Below, piece after piece: positions 8,756-17,224 of a stretch of 64,000 nt of DNA. Position numbers and translations under genes: made by a program. Numbering within the stretch: position 1 is the first letter of the stretch; each line of letters opens with the position of its first letter. This DNA is from Salinibacterium sp. (GTDB taxonomy: Bacteria > Actinomycetota > Actinomycetes > Actinomycetales > Microbacteriaceae). The notes under the pieces are model-generated. The model made no database searches. It was not told the origin of the DNA and saw only the letters and a program-made list of their open reading frames with translations. The DNA lies in NCBI GenBank assembly GCA_019638845.1, contig JAHBSZ010000003.1:62001-126000 (forward strand). Reading direction: 5' to 3'.

Positions 8756-10365
8756 CACCGCTGTGGGTAGCCCGCCTGGCGCATGCGGCTTCCCCAGATT
8801 CCGGACTTTCCGGGAGCGATGATCCCGTTCGGGTCGAGGGTGTCCTTGAGCGTCTCGTTGAACCGCCCCTGTGCGTGATCGTTGAACCCGAATTGATCCG
8901 CAGCGAGGTCCATGAACGAGAGGTGCGCCCGGTACTCGCCGTAGCCGAGCTTGCCAGCCTGTGCGACCATCCGCTTTGCATGGTCGTAGGCCGTGCGTAC
9001 CTGCTCCGGGTTCTTGGTGTCGAAGGGGATGACATTGATGAACGTCGTTGCCCGAGCATTGATCGGCAGCATTCCGCCGAGGTAGTCCAGTCCCGCATCG
9101 GTGCACATGCTCTTGAAGAGGTCCTGCGCGGCCTTGGCGTGCTTCGCCGTGAGCGGGATCACCGGCGAGAAGTCGACATGGCCGCCTTCGTCGCCGCCGG
9201 ACCAACCCGCCATCTTGTACAGGTCAAGACTTGGGACACCGATCTGGACACGTTCGTGGGGGTTTGGCAGGGTCTCCCACTCGTCTGCACCGTGCTTCTC
9301 GCCGAAGACGCCAACCGTAGGGATCGACTCGAAGCGCTTCTTCAGTTTCGCGAAGTTGTGATCGACGATCGCTTCGTCGCCGTAGAGCGCGAACCGCATC
9401 ATCCAGCGGCCCAGCCCGAGTTCTTTCGCGATCTTGTCGATGATCTCCTCGGGAACCGGGCCGACCCCGTCGTACCAGTCTGACCTGGCGGTGAGCATGG
9501 ATGCCATGCAGAGCGTGTTCGATAGTTGCGGACGCATGTCAATGGTGCCGTCGAGCATGAGTTCGCGCAGAGCGTCCACTACGGCGGGCATCTGCGAGTC
9601 GTCCCAGAGCTGTAACCAGAGCGGCATGTACACCTCGGGCTTCGGCATCAACCAGTAGCCCATCTTGGTCACGATGCCCAAGTTTGACTGCATGAAGAGT
9701 TCGCTGGAGGTAGGGCCGAGGCCGCGCTTGTAGAGCGGCCAGGTCGGGTTGTTGTCCATCGCACCCGAGCCGGTCCGCAGCAGATCACCGCTCGGCAGCA
9801 CCACCTCGAAGCCGCAGTGCGAGGCCTGGTCGATCGAGTAGGGCATGTAGGTGAGGCCGTGCTCGAGGGTGTTCGATACGACGCCGCCCCAGCCGATGTC
9901 GACGATCGAGGCGACGAGGTTGTGACCGCCGGCCTCGATCGCGTCGTGCAGATCGAACCAGCTAACGCCCGGCTCGACGATCGCGTAACCGAGTTCCTCA
10001 TCGATCTCGAGCACTTTGTTCATGTCCTTGAGCGACAGCATGACCGCGCCGCGCACCTGTGGGGCCGCGCCGCCGTAGCCGTTGTTCTTGCCGCGACTGA
10101 TGGGCCAGAGCGGTATGCGATGCTCGTTCGCGAGACGGACGATGGCCTGAACGTCTTCCACGGTCGTTGGGCTGACGACTCCGGACGCCAGGTTCGTGGC
10201 GCTACCCGGCACCTGGTAAGGGTCCTGGAAGTCCTTCAGAACTTCCGGATCAGTCGACACCTTGTCGGCACCGATTGCTGCGGCGAAGGCGGCGAGCGCC
10301 CGATCAAGCTCGGCTTCCGTGACGTTGGGCGGGGTTGGCCGGCGTGACTCGATGTTGGCTGGCAT
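8755..10365 (-). CDS. VAO-family flavoprotein (vanillyl-alcohol/eugenol oxidase or 4-cresol dehydrogenase type)
   Basis: FAD-dependent oxidase of para-substituted phenols, 536 residues. The N-terminal PP-loop FAD domain includes VEDVQAIVRLANEHRIPLWP, SRGKNNGYGGAAPQ and the block GGVVSNTLEHGLTYMPY. The C-terminal cap domain includes KLGYGEYRAHLSFMDLAAD, whose Tyr-Arg pair corresponds to the phenolate-binding Tyr503-Arg504 of vanillyl-alcohol oxidase, and the end NGIIAPGKSGIWG. The frame is open to 10476, but the ATG at 10365 is preceded by gatgaggaga, a good ribosome site, and gives the usual length. Likely substrates are 4-alkyl or 4-hydroxymethyl phenols, which would feed 4-hydroxybenzyl or 4-hydroxyphenylacetate-type products to the rest of the cluster (inference). 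Confidence 0.88.
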   Translation of the reverse strand: MPANIESRRPTPPNVTEAELDRALAAFAAAIGADKVSTDPEVLKDFQDPYQVPGSATNLASGVVSPTTVEDVQAIVRLANEHRIPLWPISRGKNNGYGGAAPQVRGAVMLSLKDMNKVLEIDEELGYAIVEPGVSWFDLHDAIEAGGHNLVASIVDIGWGGVVSNTLEHGLTYMPYSIDQASHCGFEVVLPSGDLLRTGSGAMDNNPTWPLYKRGLGPTSSELFMQSNLGIVTKMGYWLMPKPEVYMPLWLQLWDDSQMPAVVDALRELMLDGTIDMRPQLSNTLCMASMLTARSDWYDGVGPVPEEIIDKIAKELGLGRWMMRFALYGDEAIVDHNFAKLKKRFESIPTVGVFGEKHGADEWETLPNPHERVQIGVPSLDLYKMAGWSGGDEGGHVDFSPVIPLTAKHAKAAQDLFKSMCTDAGLDYLGGMLPINARATTFINVIPFDTKNPEQVRTAYDHAKRMVAQAGKLGYGEYRAHLSFMDLAADQFGFNDHAQGRFNETLKDTLDPNGIIAPGKSGIWGSRMRQAGYPQR

Positions 10366-10542
10366 TGGTCTCCTCATCTCTTCATTGAGTGTGTTCGTAC
10401 CGTCGGTTTTACGCGAGCAGACGGGCAACGTGGTCCAACTGTGCAGTCTGTGCACAACCTCGTGCAGACTCGGCATGGCGCGGAAGTCCCCCAGCTTGTT
10501 GAATCATTCGAGGCAGTATGGATAGCAGCAGGGGAGAACAAA

Positions 10543-11319
10543 ATGGCGAACGGTCGGCTTGCGAGCAAGGTTGTACTGCTGACCGGGATCGGGGGAGGGA
10601 TGGGAAGAGTTACGGCTCAACTCTTTGCCCAAGAGGGGGCAACGGTGGTCGGCACGGACCTCAATCCGGAGAGCGCCGCCGAGACGCGCCGGCTGATCGA
10701 AGCAGAGGGAGGAACGATTGACTCGACCGCTCCCGTCGATCTCGGGAGCAGAGCCGATGTCGCCAGATGGATTGGCGACGCGGCGGCAAGACACGGGCGT
10801 ATTGACGTGCTCTACAACAACGCGAGCCAACCACGCTTCGCTCCATTTGCTGAGCAAAGTGACGAGGATTACCTCTTCACAATCCAGAACGAGCTCCACC
10901 TCGTGTGGATTGCCTCCCAGATCGCATGGCCGCACCTTGCGGAGACCCGCGGCGCCATCGTAAACATCGGTTCGGGAGCCGGGCTTCAGGGAGTGCGCAC
11001 GCTCCCGCAGGCGGCGCATGCCGCGGCGAAAGGGGCCGTCTTAGCCCTCACTCGACAACTCGCCGCTGAGGGAGTCGCAGTCGGCATCAGAGTGAACTCC
11101 GTGAGTCCAGGCGTGATGGGCACCCCGCCAGTCCTCGCGATGTACGCCGAGCTCGGTTCACGAGCGCCAGTCGCGCCGGTCGTCGAGCGAACCATTGACG
11201 GAAAACCCGGCGACCCGATTGCGGTTGCCTACGCTGGGCTCTATCTCGCATCCGACGAGGCGATATGGGTGACCGGGACAAATCTCGTGGTTGACGGTGG
11301 CGCGAGTGCCATCATGTAG
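10543..11319 (+). CDS. SDR-family protein with the catalytic Tyr replaced by His
   Basis: Rossmann-fold short-chain dehydrogenase/reductase of 258 residues with nucleotide loop TGIGGGMGR (14-22), NNAS (92-95), Ser144 and the C-terminal VVDGGASAIM. The usual YxxxK is read here as HAAAK, His159 to Lys163, in otherwise well-conserved surroundings (AHAAAKGAVLALTRQLA). The family relies on that Tyr as general acid/base, so the protein may be catalytically altered or regulatory. The ATG at 10543 has gggagaac upstream and gives the standard length, although the frame opens at 10441. It is divergent from the flavoprotein oxidase and could act on its aldehyde or alcohol product. Confidence 0.85.
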   Translation: MANGRLASKVVLLTGIGGGMGRVTAQLFAQEGATVVGTDLNPESAAETRRLIEAEGGTIDSTAPVDLGSRADVARWIGDAAARHGRIDVLYNNASQPRFAPFAEQSDEDYLFTIQNELHLVWIASQIAWPHLAETRGAIVNIGSGAGLQGVRTLPQAAHAAAKGAVLALTRQLAAEGVAVGIRVNSVSPGVMGTPPVLAMYAELGSRAPVAPVVERTIDGKPGDPIAVAYAGLYLASDEAIWVTGTNLVVDGGASAIM

Positions 11320-11333
11320 CGCTCGCCCCCTGA

Positions 11334-11359
11334 TGCCGACTTGGTTCGCCGCGTCGGCA
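11334..11359 (+). terminator. Possible weak terminator after the SDR gene
   Basis: Seven-bp arms TGCCGAC and GTCGGCA around a 12-base loop, 15 bases after the stop. No T run follows, so the call is tentative. Confidence 0.3.
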
Positions 11360-11463
11360 CCACACGCTGTCTGAAAGGGCGCCACACCAATCGGTTCGGG
11401 ATGCGACCGCCCAAACGCTCAACGGGCGGCGGGGACTGCTGAGGGTTTCGGTTACTCCTCGGC

Positions 11464-11940
11464 TTAGGCCGCTGCTGCGGCCGGTGTGGTCATGATGGCT
11501 TCGAACTCGACCGGGGTCAAGCGGCCCAGTGCACGCTGCCGACGACGGCGGTGATAGCTGGCCTCGATCCAGGTCACGATCGCCAAACGCAGTTGCTGGC
11601 GGGTTGCCCAGGTGCGTTGGTCGAGGACGTTCTTCTGCAGCAGAGCGAAGAACGATTCCATGGCTGCGTTGTCGCCGGCAGCACCGACCCGACCCATCGA
11701 TCCGACCAGTCCGGCGCGGCTCAGGGCCAGCACGAAGCGCCGTGAGCGGAACTGGCTGCCTCGGTCCGAGTGAATGGTCGTGCCGACCGGGCGGCGTCGT
11801 TGGATTGCCATGCGCAGCGCGTTCACGGCCAGCTCGGCGGCCATGCGCTCATCGATGGAGTAGCCGACAATTCGGTTGGAGAACACGTCTTTGATCGCGC
11901 AGAGATAGAGCTTGCCCTCGCCGGCTTGGATTCCAGCCAT
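11464..11940 (-). pseudogene. IS3-family transposase (OrfB), C-terminal remnant
   Basis: The 158-residue frame matches the second half of an IS3 integrase-type transposase: EGKLYLCAIKDVFSNRIVGY, the second Asp in IHSDRGSQF, the catalytic Glu in NAAMESFFALLQ, and the final RRRRQRALGRLTPVEFE. The N-terminal helix-turn-helix region and the first catalytic Asp (TDIT motif) are missing; the frame begins MAGIQA within an 18-bp inverted repeat shared with the next remnant. It cannot be an active transposase as it stands. Confidence 0.8.
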
Positions 11941-11986
11941 CGTCGCAACACCTGATGGAAGGTGTGGTGATGGCTGGAATCCAAGC
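11924..11986. repeat. 18-bp perfect inverted repeat joining two IS3 remnants
   Basis: GCTTGGATTCCAGCCATC (11924-11941) and its exact reverse complement (11969-11986) flank 27 bases that contain a second small repeat, ACACCT/AGGTGT. Homology continues outward (CTTGCCCTC at 11911, GAGGGCAAG at 11991). Each arm covers the first codons of one transposase remnant, so the two are mirror images at the joint. Confidence 0.85.
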
Positions 11987-12425
11987 GCGAGAGGGCAAGG
12001 TTTTCTGCTGCTGCGTTCTCGACTCGTTCAGCCGAAGAATCGTCGGGTGGTCGATTGACACAGTCCAAGATGCCAACTTGGTCGTGAATGCCCTCGATAT
12101 GGCGATCAAGAACCGCCGCCCCGAACCCGGCGGAATCGTTCACGCGGACCATGGAACCCATGTTCACATCCTGGGCGTTCACGAACAAGATTCGCTCGTC
12201 CGGAATGATGCCATCTTTCGGCTCCGTCGGCGACGGTCTCGACAACGCAATGATGGAATCCTTCTGGTCCTCGATGCAGATCGAGATGCTCAACCGGAAG
12301 AAGTGGAAAACACGGATCGAGTTGGCCAACGCTTCTACAACCGGCAGCGACGCCACTCGGGACTCGGCTATCGCACCCCGATCGAGTACGAGCTAACCTA
12401 CGAAAATCAATCAATCCCCGCCTAG
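11955..12425 (+). pseudogene. IS3-family transposase (OrfB) remnant with two frameshifts
   Basis: Starts as MAGIQAREGKVFCCCVLDSF and continues in frame to VHADHGTHVHI. The homology then moves to another frame (FGSVGDGLDNAMMESFWSSM, with the catalytic Glu) between about 12160 and 12330, and returns to the first frame for FYNRQRRHSGLGYRTPIEYE near 12330-12400. The first catalytic Asp region is absent. It is related to, but not identical with, the minus-strand remnant and lies head-to-head with it. Confidence 0.8.
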
Positions 12426-12751
12426 AACTCCAGACGCAAACGGGTAACCGGAACCATCGGGCAGGTCAGTGTCACCTCAACCCTCGGCAGACCCATTCGT
12501 TCTCGATGCAGGTGTACCACTGTGCGTCTCTTCAATAGCCGTCTGACGACGAGTGGACGACAATCGTTGCGGCGAGCGGTCGGTTGGAGTCGTCGACGTT
12601 GCACACTCAGTTCGGCGACGAGTCCCTCATAACTATTCTCTCCCGCTTACGGCACCCGAAAGTTCCCTCGTTTGGAAGAGACGCCAAAGGATGACCCGAG
12701 GTGTCCTTCTCGCAGCTTTCTCCGGGGTGAAAATTACCGTCTCTTGGCATT
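12426..12751. other. Non-coding or unrecognised interval
   Basis: About 330 bases between the transposase remnant and the operator of the FAH-family gene. Short frames exist on both strands but none shows a recognisable family or ribosome site; it may be further insertion-sequence debris. Confidence 0.4.
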
Positions 12752-12771
12752 CGATACTGTTCGTATCGTAT
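12752..12771. promoter_or_regulatory. Operator-like repeat before the FAH-cupin-acetoacetyl-CoA synthetase operon
   Basis: Perfect arms CGATAC (12752-12757) and GTATCG (12763-12768) with a 5-base spacer. The word CGTATCGTAT at 12762-12771 recurs exactly before the TetR gene at 16447-16456, which suggests that the TetR protein binds both and represses the operon and itself (inference). Confidence 0.5.
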
Positions 12772-12810
12772 GATTGAGTCTAGTCAGGCAACCCAAAGGA
12801 GGGTCCACCA

Positions 12811-13818
12811 ATGAAGCTCGGACGTATCGCTGTAAACAGCCCCGACGGAGAAGAGATTCGCGTAGTCGCGGTCGAGCCGGACAAGTCGCGCGTCATCGAT
12901 CTCAAGAGAGCGTATGCGCTCGCGCTACAGAAGGGAGGCGCAACTGTTGAGGGTTCACGCCACCTCGCGCACGCTACATTCCGCGACATGACGCAAGGAA
13001 TATCGGCTGGCGACTTCTTCCTCGACGCTGCAAACCATGCCCTCATCGCGGCCGACGATGCCTCGACTTCGATTGATCAGGTCACGTGGAGGGCTGCGAT
13101 CAAGCCGCCCGTGATCCGCGACAGCCTCACCTTCAACGGACACATCAAGAACTTCTTCGGCAACGTACTGCACTCCAAGCCCACCAGGGCGGTCTACGAG
13201 CGGCCGGGGTTCTTTAAGGGTTCTACGGCGACGCTCTACGGTACGAATGAGACGATCCCCTACCCCGACATCACCGAACAGCTCGACTACGAGCTCGAGA
13301 TCGGCTACATCATCGGCAAGCCGGGCCGGAACGTTGTTCCTGAGGACGCATTCAAGCACGTGTTCGGGATCACTATCTTCAACGACTGGTCGCTTCGCGA
13401 CGTCCAAGTGCTCGAGAGCCCAATCGGCATGGGTGCGCAGCATTCAAAGGACTTCGCGTACGGCATCGGGCCGTGGATCGTTACGATGGATGAGATCCCG
13501 TCGATCATAGGCCTCACTGGCCAGGTCCGCGTCAACGGCGAGATCTGGTCGAACACCAAGGTCGAGGACTTCATTTGGACTCCGGAGGAGACCGTCTCCT
13601 ACGTCTCCCAGTTCGACGGCTTACAGGCTGGCGACCTCATCGGCTCTGGCACAATGGCGTTCGGTGCCGGTGCTGAGCTCCAGAAATTCCTGCAGCCCGG
13701 AGACATCCTCGAGCTTGAGCTCGAACGCGTCGGAGTGCTGCGCTCGCCGGTCGCGAGCACGAAGGAGTCGCCGACATGGTGGCCCACCCCGCAGCCGTAT
13801 CCCTTCGAGGAGGACTGA
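12811..13818 (+). CDS. Fumarylacetoacetate hydrolase family protein
   Basis: A 335-residue FAH-fold enzyme. The metal-binding pattern E-x-E...D is visible in LDYELEIGYIIGK and FNDWSLRDVQ, and KDFAYGIGPWIVT and GDLIGSGTMAFG are further family blocks. The start has an excellent ribosome site AAAGGAGG. It is the first gene of an operon with a cupin protein and acetoacetyl-CoA synthetase. Hydrolysis of a fumarylacetoacetate-like beta-diketone would yield acetoacetate, which the third gene would activate, so a fumarylacetoacetase-type role fits well. No homogentisate dioxygenase or isomerase is in the window, so the upstream route is unknown. Confidence 0.88.
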   Translation: MKLGRIAVNSPDGEEIRVVAVEPDKSRVIDLKRAYALALQKGGATVEGSRHLAHATFRDMTQGISAGDFFLDAANHALIAADDASTSIDQVTWRAAIKPPVIRDSLTFNGHIKNFFGNVLHSKPTRAVYERPGFFKGSTATLYGTNETIPYPDITEQLDYELEIGYIIGKPGRNVVPEDAFKHVFGITIFNDWSLRDVQVLESPIGMGAQHSKDFAYGIGPWIVTMDEIPSIIGLTGQVRVNGEIWSNTKVEDFIWTPEETVSYVSQFDGLQAGDLIGSGTMAFGAGAELQKFLQPGDILELELERVGVLRSPVASTKESPTWWPTPQPYPFEED

Positions 13819-13821
13819 GCC

Positions 13822-14430
13822 ATGTCAGCACGCAAGCCATTGCATCGTGTCGTCACCGGTCATGATGATGAGGGCCGCGCCGTCATTCTGTTCGACGACG
13901 CGGACGCGCCCAACACCTTCGCATCCGACTCCATTCCCGGTTTCGGCGCCACGGTCGCATGGTTCACGCCGGCTGGCGCGGTCGATCATGTGTCCGATCA
14001 GGACCCAGCTCCGGCGGGGCGCGAATTCAACTTCCCCGCGCCGGGCGAGACCGTGATGCGGATCGCCGATTTCCCGCCTGATGTCGTCTACCCGCAGAAC
14101 GCGGGCGAGACCGTCTTCGACGAGATCGGAGGTCACGAGGAGCGCGAGGCTGGCAGCGAGCACAGCAGCAGCAAGCACTTCTGGTTCCACCGCACCGAGT
14201 CCATCGACTACGCGGTCGTCCTCGAGGGCGAGATCACGCTTCTTGTCGACGAAGGCGAGTCCACGTTGAAGGCGGGTGATGTCGCGATTCAGCGCGCCAC
14301 TGCACACGCGTGGTCGAATCGCACTGACAAAGTCGCCCGGGTCATGTTCGTGCTTGTAGGGACGGACCCAATCAGTCCAGCAGCGATCGCGGCACAGCGG
14401 GTTCAGGCTAAGGCCACGGAGCCGGTGTGA
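13822..14430 (+). CDS. Cupin-domain protein
   Basis: A 202-residue protein whose second half is a single cupin barrel, with the motif FHRTESIDYAVVLEGEITLL and later LKAGDVAIQRATAHAWSNR. The His, Glu and later His are the usual metal positions. It lies 3 bases after the FAH-family gene and its stop overlaps the start of the acetoacetyl-CoA synthetase gene (GTGA). Related proteins near FAH enzymes are annotated only as cupins; it could be a small dioxygenase, isomerase or sensor. Confidence 0.8.
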   Translation: MSARKPLHRVVTGHDDEGRAVILFDDADAPNTFASDSIPGFGATVAWFTPAGAVDHVSDQDPAPAGREFNFPAPGETVMRIADFPPDVVYPQNAGETVFDEIGGHEEREAGSEHSSSKHFWFHRTESIDYAVVLEGEITLLVDEGESTLKAGDVAIQRATAHAWSNRTDKVARVMFVLVGTDPISPAAIAAQRVQAKATEPV

Positions 14431-16412
14431 TTGTCAACCCGGCGGCGTACGACGGCGACATCATCTGGCAGCCGGATCCCGCAACGGCTGCGGACACCCA
14501 GGTGGAGCGTTTCGCGGAGTTCGTCCGGGGACGAGGCGTGCCTTTGGAAGCAGGCTATCAGGCGCTGTGGCAGTGGTCCGTCGACGATTCGGATGCTTTC
14601 TGGTCGCTCTTCGCAGAGTTCGCCGGAGTGCGCCTCGGCGGCCCGGCGGGTCCGGTGCGCAATGCTGCCCCTATGCCCGATACGCGCTGGTTTCCCGGAC
14701 GTACCCTCAACTTCGCACGGCACCTGCTGGACGGTCGGGACGGCACCGCCATCATCGCAGTCAGTGAGGACGGCACCGTTGAGGAAGTCTCTTTCGATGC
14801 GCTTCGGGCGCAGGTCGGAGCGCTAGCGAGCCACCTCCGGTCGCTCGGCGTCGGGTACGGGGACCGAGTTGTGGCACTGCTCCCGAACATTCCGGAAGCG
14901 ATGGTGGCCCTACTCGCGACTGCGGCGATCGGTGCGATCTGGTCGGTGTGCTCTCCTGAGTTCGGCCCCGGCGCAATCGTTTCCCGATTCCAGCAGCTTG
15001 AACCGACGGTGGTGCTGGCGGCACCCGGTTACCGCCTTGGTGGCAATGATCGCGACCGTCGTGCGGAGGTCACGCAAATCCTAGCGGCGCTGCCTTCCGT
15101 CGTCGAGATAATATGGGTCACCGGTCGCGCGAACTCGGTGCCGGTTCCCGAGATCGCCCTTTCGACCGTCTCCTGGGAGGAGGTCGTCGCGGTTCCGGTC
15201 GATCCTGAATACTCGGATGTCGAGTTCAGCCATCCGCTCTGGGTACTGTTCTCTTCCGGCACGACCGGTGTCCCGAAAGGGATAGTGCATGGGCACGGCG
15301 GCGCTCTGCTCGAGGGGCTGCAGATGCTTCTCTTCGGTGGCGATCTACATCCGGCCGATCGCTATTTCAGTGTCGCTTCGACGAGTTGGGTGGTCTGGAA
15401 CTCACTCGTGACCTCGATCGGGGTCGGAGCGATCCCTGTCCTGGTCGATGGGAATCCGACCTACCCGTCGATCGACAGAGTCTGGGCGATCGCAGCCGAG
15501 ACCGGTGCGGCAGTTCTCGGCGTCGGTGCAGGATTCGTGCATGCCTGTGCGAAAACTCATCTCGTTCCGCAGCGTGACCACGATCTCCGCGCGTTGCGTT
15601 GCATCCAGGTGACTGGCTCACCACTCTCCGCAGACGGATTCCGCTGGGTGTACCGGAACGTCGGTGATGTCTGGCTTGCGTCGATGAGCGGAGGAACGGA
15701 CATCGCAGGTTGTTTCGTTGGCGGGGCACCGACCGAGCCCGTGCGCGTTGGTTACATTCAGGTCCCCGCACTTGGAGTCAAAGTCGAGTCATGGGACGAT
15801 GCGGGCAAGTCGACCACAGGAAAGGGTGAGCTCGTTATCACGGAAGCGATGCCCTCCATGCCGCTTTGTTTCTGGGGGGACACAGACGGCACCCGCTACC
15901 GGTCAAGCTACTTCGAAACGTTCCCAGGTGTCTGGCGACACGGCGACTTCATCGAGCTATCCGAGAGGGGAATTCTGATCCTCGGACGCTCCGATTCCAC
16001 GCTCAACCGCAACGGTATACGCCTCGGTTCGGCGGACATCTACGCGGTCGTCGAGGCGCTCCAGGAGATCGCCGAGTCAATGGTGATCGGCGCAGAGATC
16101 GGCCCCGAAGGCTACTACATGCCCCTCTTTGTAAAGCTCACCGAAGGCACCGATGAAGATGCGGCCAAAGCTGCAGTCACGGAGGCGATCAGGGTGCACC
16201 TCTCGGCCCGCTATCTCCCGGATGAATTCATCGTGATGCGCGGCATCCCTCATACAAAGACCGGCAAGAAGCTCGAAGTCCCGGTGAAACGCCTTCTCCA
16301 GGGCGCTTCGCTGGGCGACGTCGCCGATCTCGGGGCCGTCGACGATCCGACCCTACTCGAGGAATATGCCGCATTCGCTACAGCCAAGGCCCGGGCCCTC
16401 GCCGCACCTTGA
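14427..16412 (+). CDS. Acetoacetyl-CoA synthetase (acetoacetate-CoA ligase)
   Basis: ATP-dependent ligase of 661 residues, the family's usual size. The N-terminus has the ACAS-type entry. The AMP-binding motif LFSSGTTGVPKGIVHGHGG, the block SMSGGTDIAGCFVGG and ILGRSDSTLNRNGIRLGSAD, and the C-terminal HTKTGKKLEVPVKRLL with the catalytic Lys are all present. This combination distinguishes acetoacetyl-CoA synthetase from acetyl-CoA synthetase. The GTG start overlaps the cupin stop by 4 bases. It would convert acetoacetate released by the FAH-family enzyme into acetoacetyl-CoA for thiolysis. Confidence 0.9.
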   Translation: MIVNPAAYDGDIIWQPDPATAADTQVERFAEFVRGRGVPLEAGYQALWQWSVDDSDAFWSLFAEFAGVRLGGPAGPVRNAAPMPDTRWFPGRTLNFARHLLDGRDGTAIIAVSEDGTVEEVSFDALRAQVGALASHLRSLGVGYGDRVVALLPNIPEAMVALLATAAIGAIWSVCSPEFGPGAIVSRFQQLEPTVVLAAPGYRLGGNDRDRRAEVTQILAALPSVVEIIWVTGRANSVPVPEIALSTVSWEEVVAVPVDPEYSDVEFSHPLWVLFSSGTTGVPKGIVHGHGGALLEGLQMLLFGGDLHPADRYFSVASTSWVVWNSLVTSIGVGAIPVLVDGNPTYPSIDRVWAIAAETGAAVLGVGAGFVHACAKTHLVPQRDHDLRALRCIQVTGSPLSADGFRWVYRNVGDVWLASMSGGTDIAGCFVGGAPTEPVRVGYIQVPALGVKVESWDDAGKSTTGKGELVITEAMPSMPLCFWGDTDGTRYRSSYFETFPGVWRHGDFIELSERGILILGRSDSTLNRNGIRLGSADIYAVVEALQEIAESMVIGAEIGPEGYYMPLFVKLTEGTDEDAAKAAVTEAIRVHLSARYLPDEFIVMRGIPHTKTGKKLEVPVKRLLQGASLGDVADLGAVDDPTLLEEYAAFATAKARALAAP

Positions 16413-16440
16413 GCTTAAGTGTCATGTCGCGAAACACTAT

Positions 16441-16462
16441 GGCGAACGTATCGTATCGGTCG
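16441..16462. promoter_or_regulatory. Candidate TetR operator
   Basis: The stretch CGAACGTATCGTATCGGTCG, about 20-40 bases before the GTG start of the TetR gene, shares the 10-mer CGTATCGTAT with the operator-like repeat at 12752-12771. Its position fits autoregulation. Confidence 0.45.
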
Positions 16463-16483
16463 CGGACGTCCTAGAGTCGGGTA

Positions 16484-17062
16484 GTGGCTAATCGAAGTGA
16501 ACACAGCCGTCAGGCAATTTTGCAAGCAACCATGAAGTTGCTCGACGAGCGCGTACCGGGCTCGATGTCGGTGCAGCAGCTCTCTATCGAGCGCATCGCG
16601 CGTGAAGCTGGAGTGAGCAAGACTACGATCTACCGCTGGTGGCCGAACAAGGCCTCGGTGATCATCGACACGTTCCTTGAGAACCACATTCTTGCGACCC
16701 CGATGCGAGAAGACCTCCCCGCCATCGATGCCCTTCGAGAGCATGTAACCGCCTTGGCCGCTCTATACGCAGGACATGAGGGCCGTCTCATGGCGCAGCT
16801 CATCGCCGAGAGCCAATACGATCCGGCCACCCTCGACGAGTTCAAGAAGCACTTCTGGAGGCCACGAAGGGATGTCGTGAATCGCATCATCCTGCGGGCG
16901 ATCGAAGAAGGGTCGATTCGCGGTGACCGGACGCCGGATGAAATAGCAGAGCGGATTTACGCACCGATCTATTTCAAGCTTCTCTTCCAGGAAGGTTCGT
17001 TTGACCTCGAAACCATAGGAGCGGGCTTCGACCTCTTACTCTCGGGGGTCGCGGCCCGATAG
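16484..17062 (+). CDS. TetR/AcrR-family transcriptional regulator
   Basis: A 192-residue repressor-type regulator. The N-terminal helix-turn-helix reads ERIAREAGVSKTTIYRWWPNK, a textbook TetR recognition helix. The C-terminal ligand domain resembles the TetR_C_33-like group. It starts with GTG and follows the acetoacetyl-CoA synthetase by 71 bases on the same strand. A shared 10-bp word before this gene and before the FAH-family operon suggests it controls both. Confidence 0.9.
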   Translation: MANRSEHSRQAILQATMKLLDERVPGSMSVQQLSIERIAREAGVSKTTIYRWWPNKASVIIDTFLENHILATPMREDLPAIDALREHVTALAALYAGHEGRLMAQLIAESQYDPATLDEFKKHFWRPRRDVVNRIILRAIEEGSIRGDRTPDEIAERIYAPIYFKLLFQEGSFDLETIGAGFDLLLSGVAAR

Positions 17063-17224
17063 CTATGCCGTTCGTGTTTGTCGGTTAACTGATCGCCCCT
17101 GACATGAGCCCCGGTGAGTTCAGCGGCATCGCTCCTGTCGATGGACCATGACTTGACCATGCTGATGCGGCTGTCCGAAGCCCGACAGCGATCGAACTTG
17201 GGTCATGGAGGGCTGCTTGCGTTG

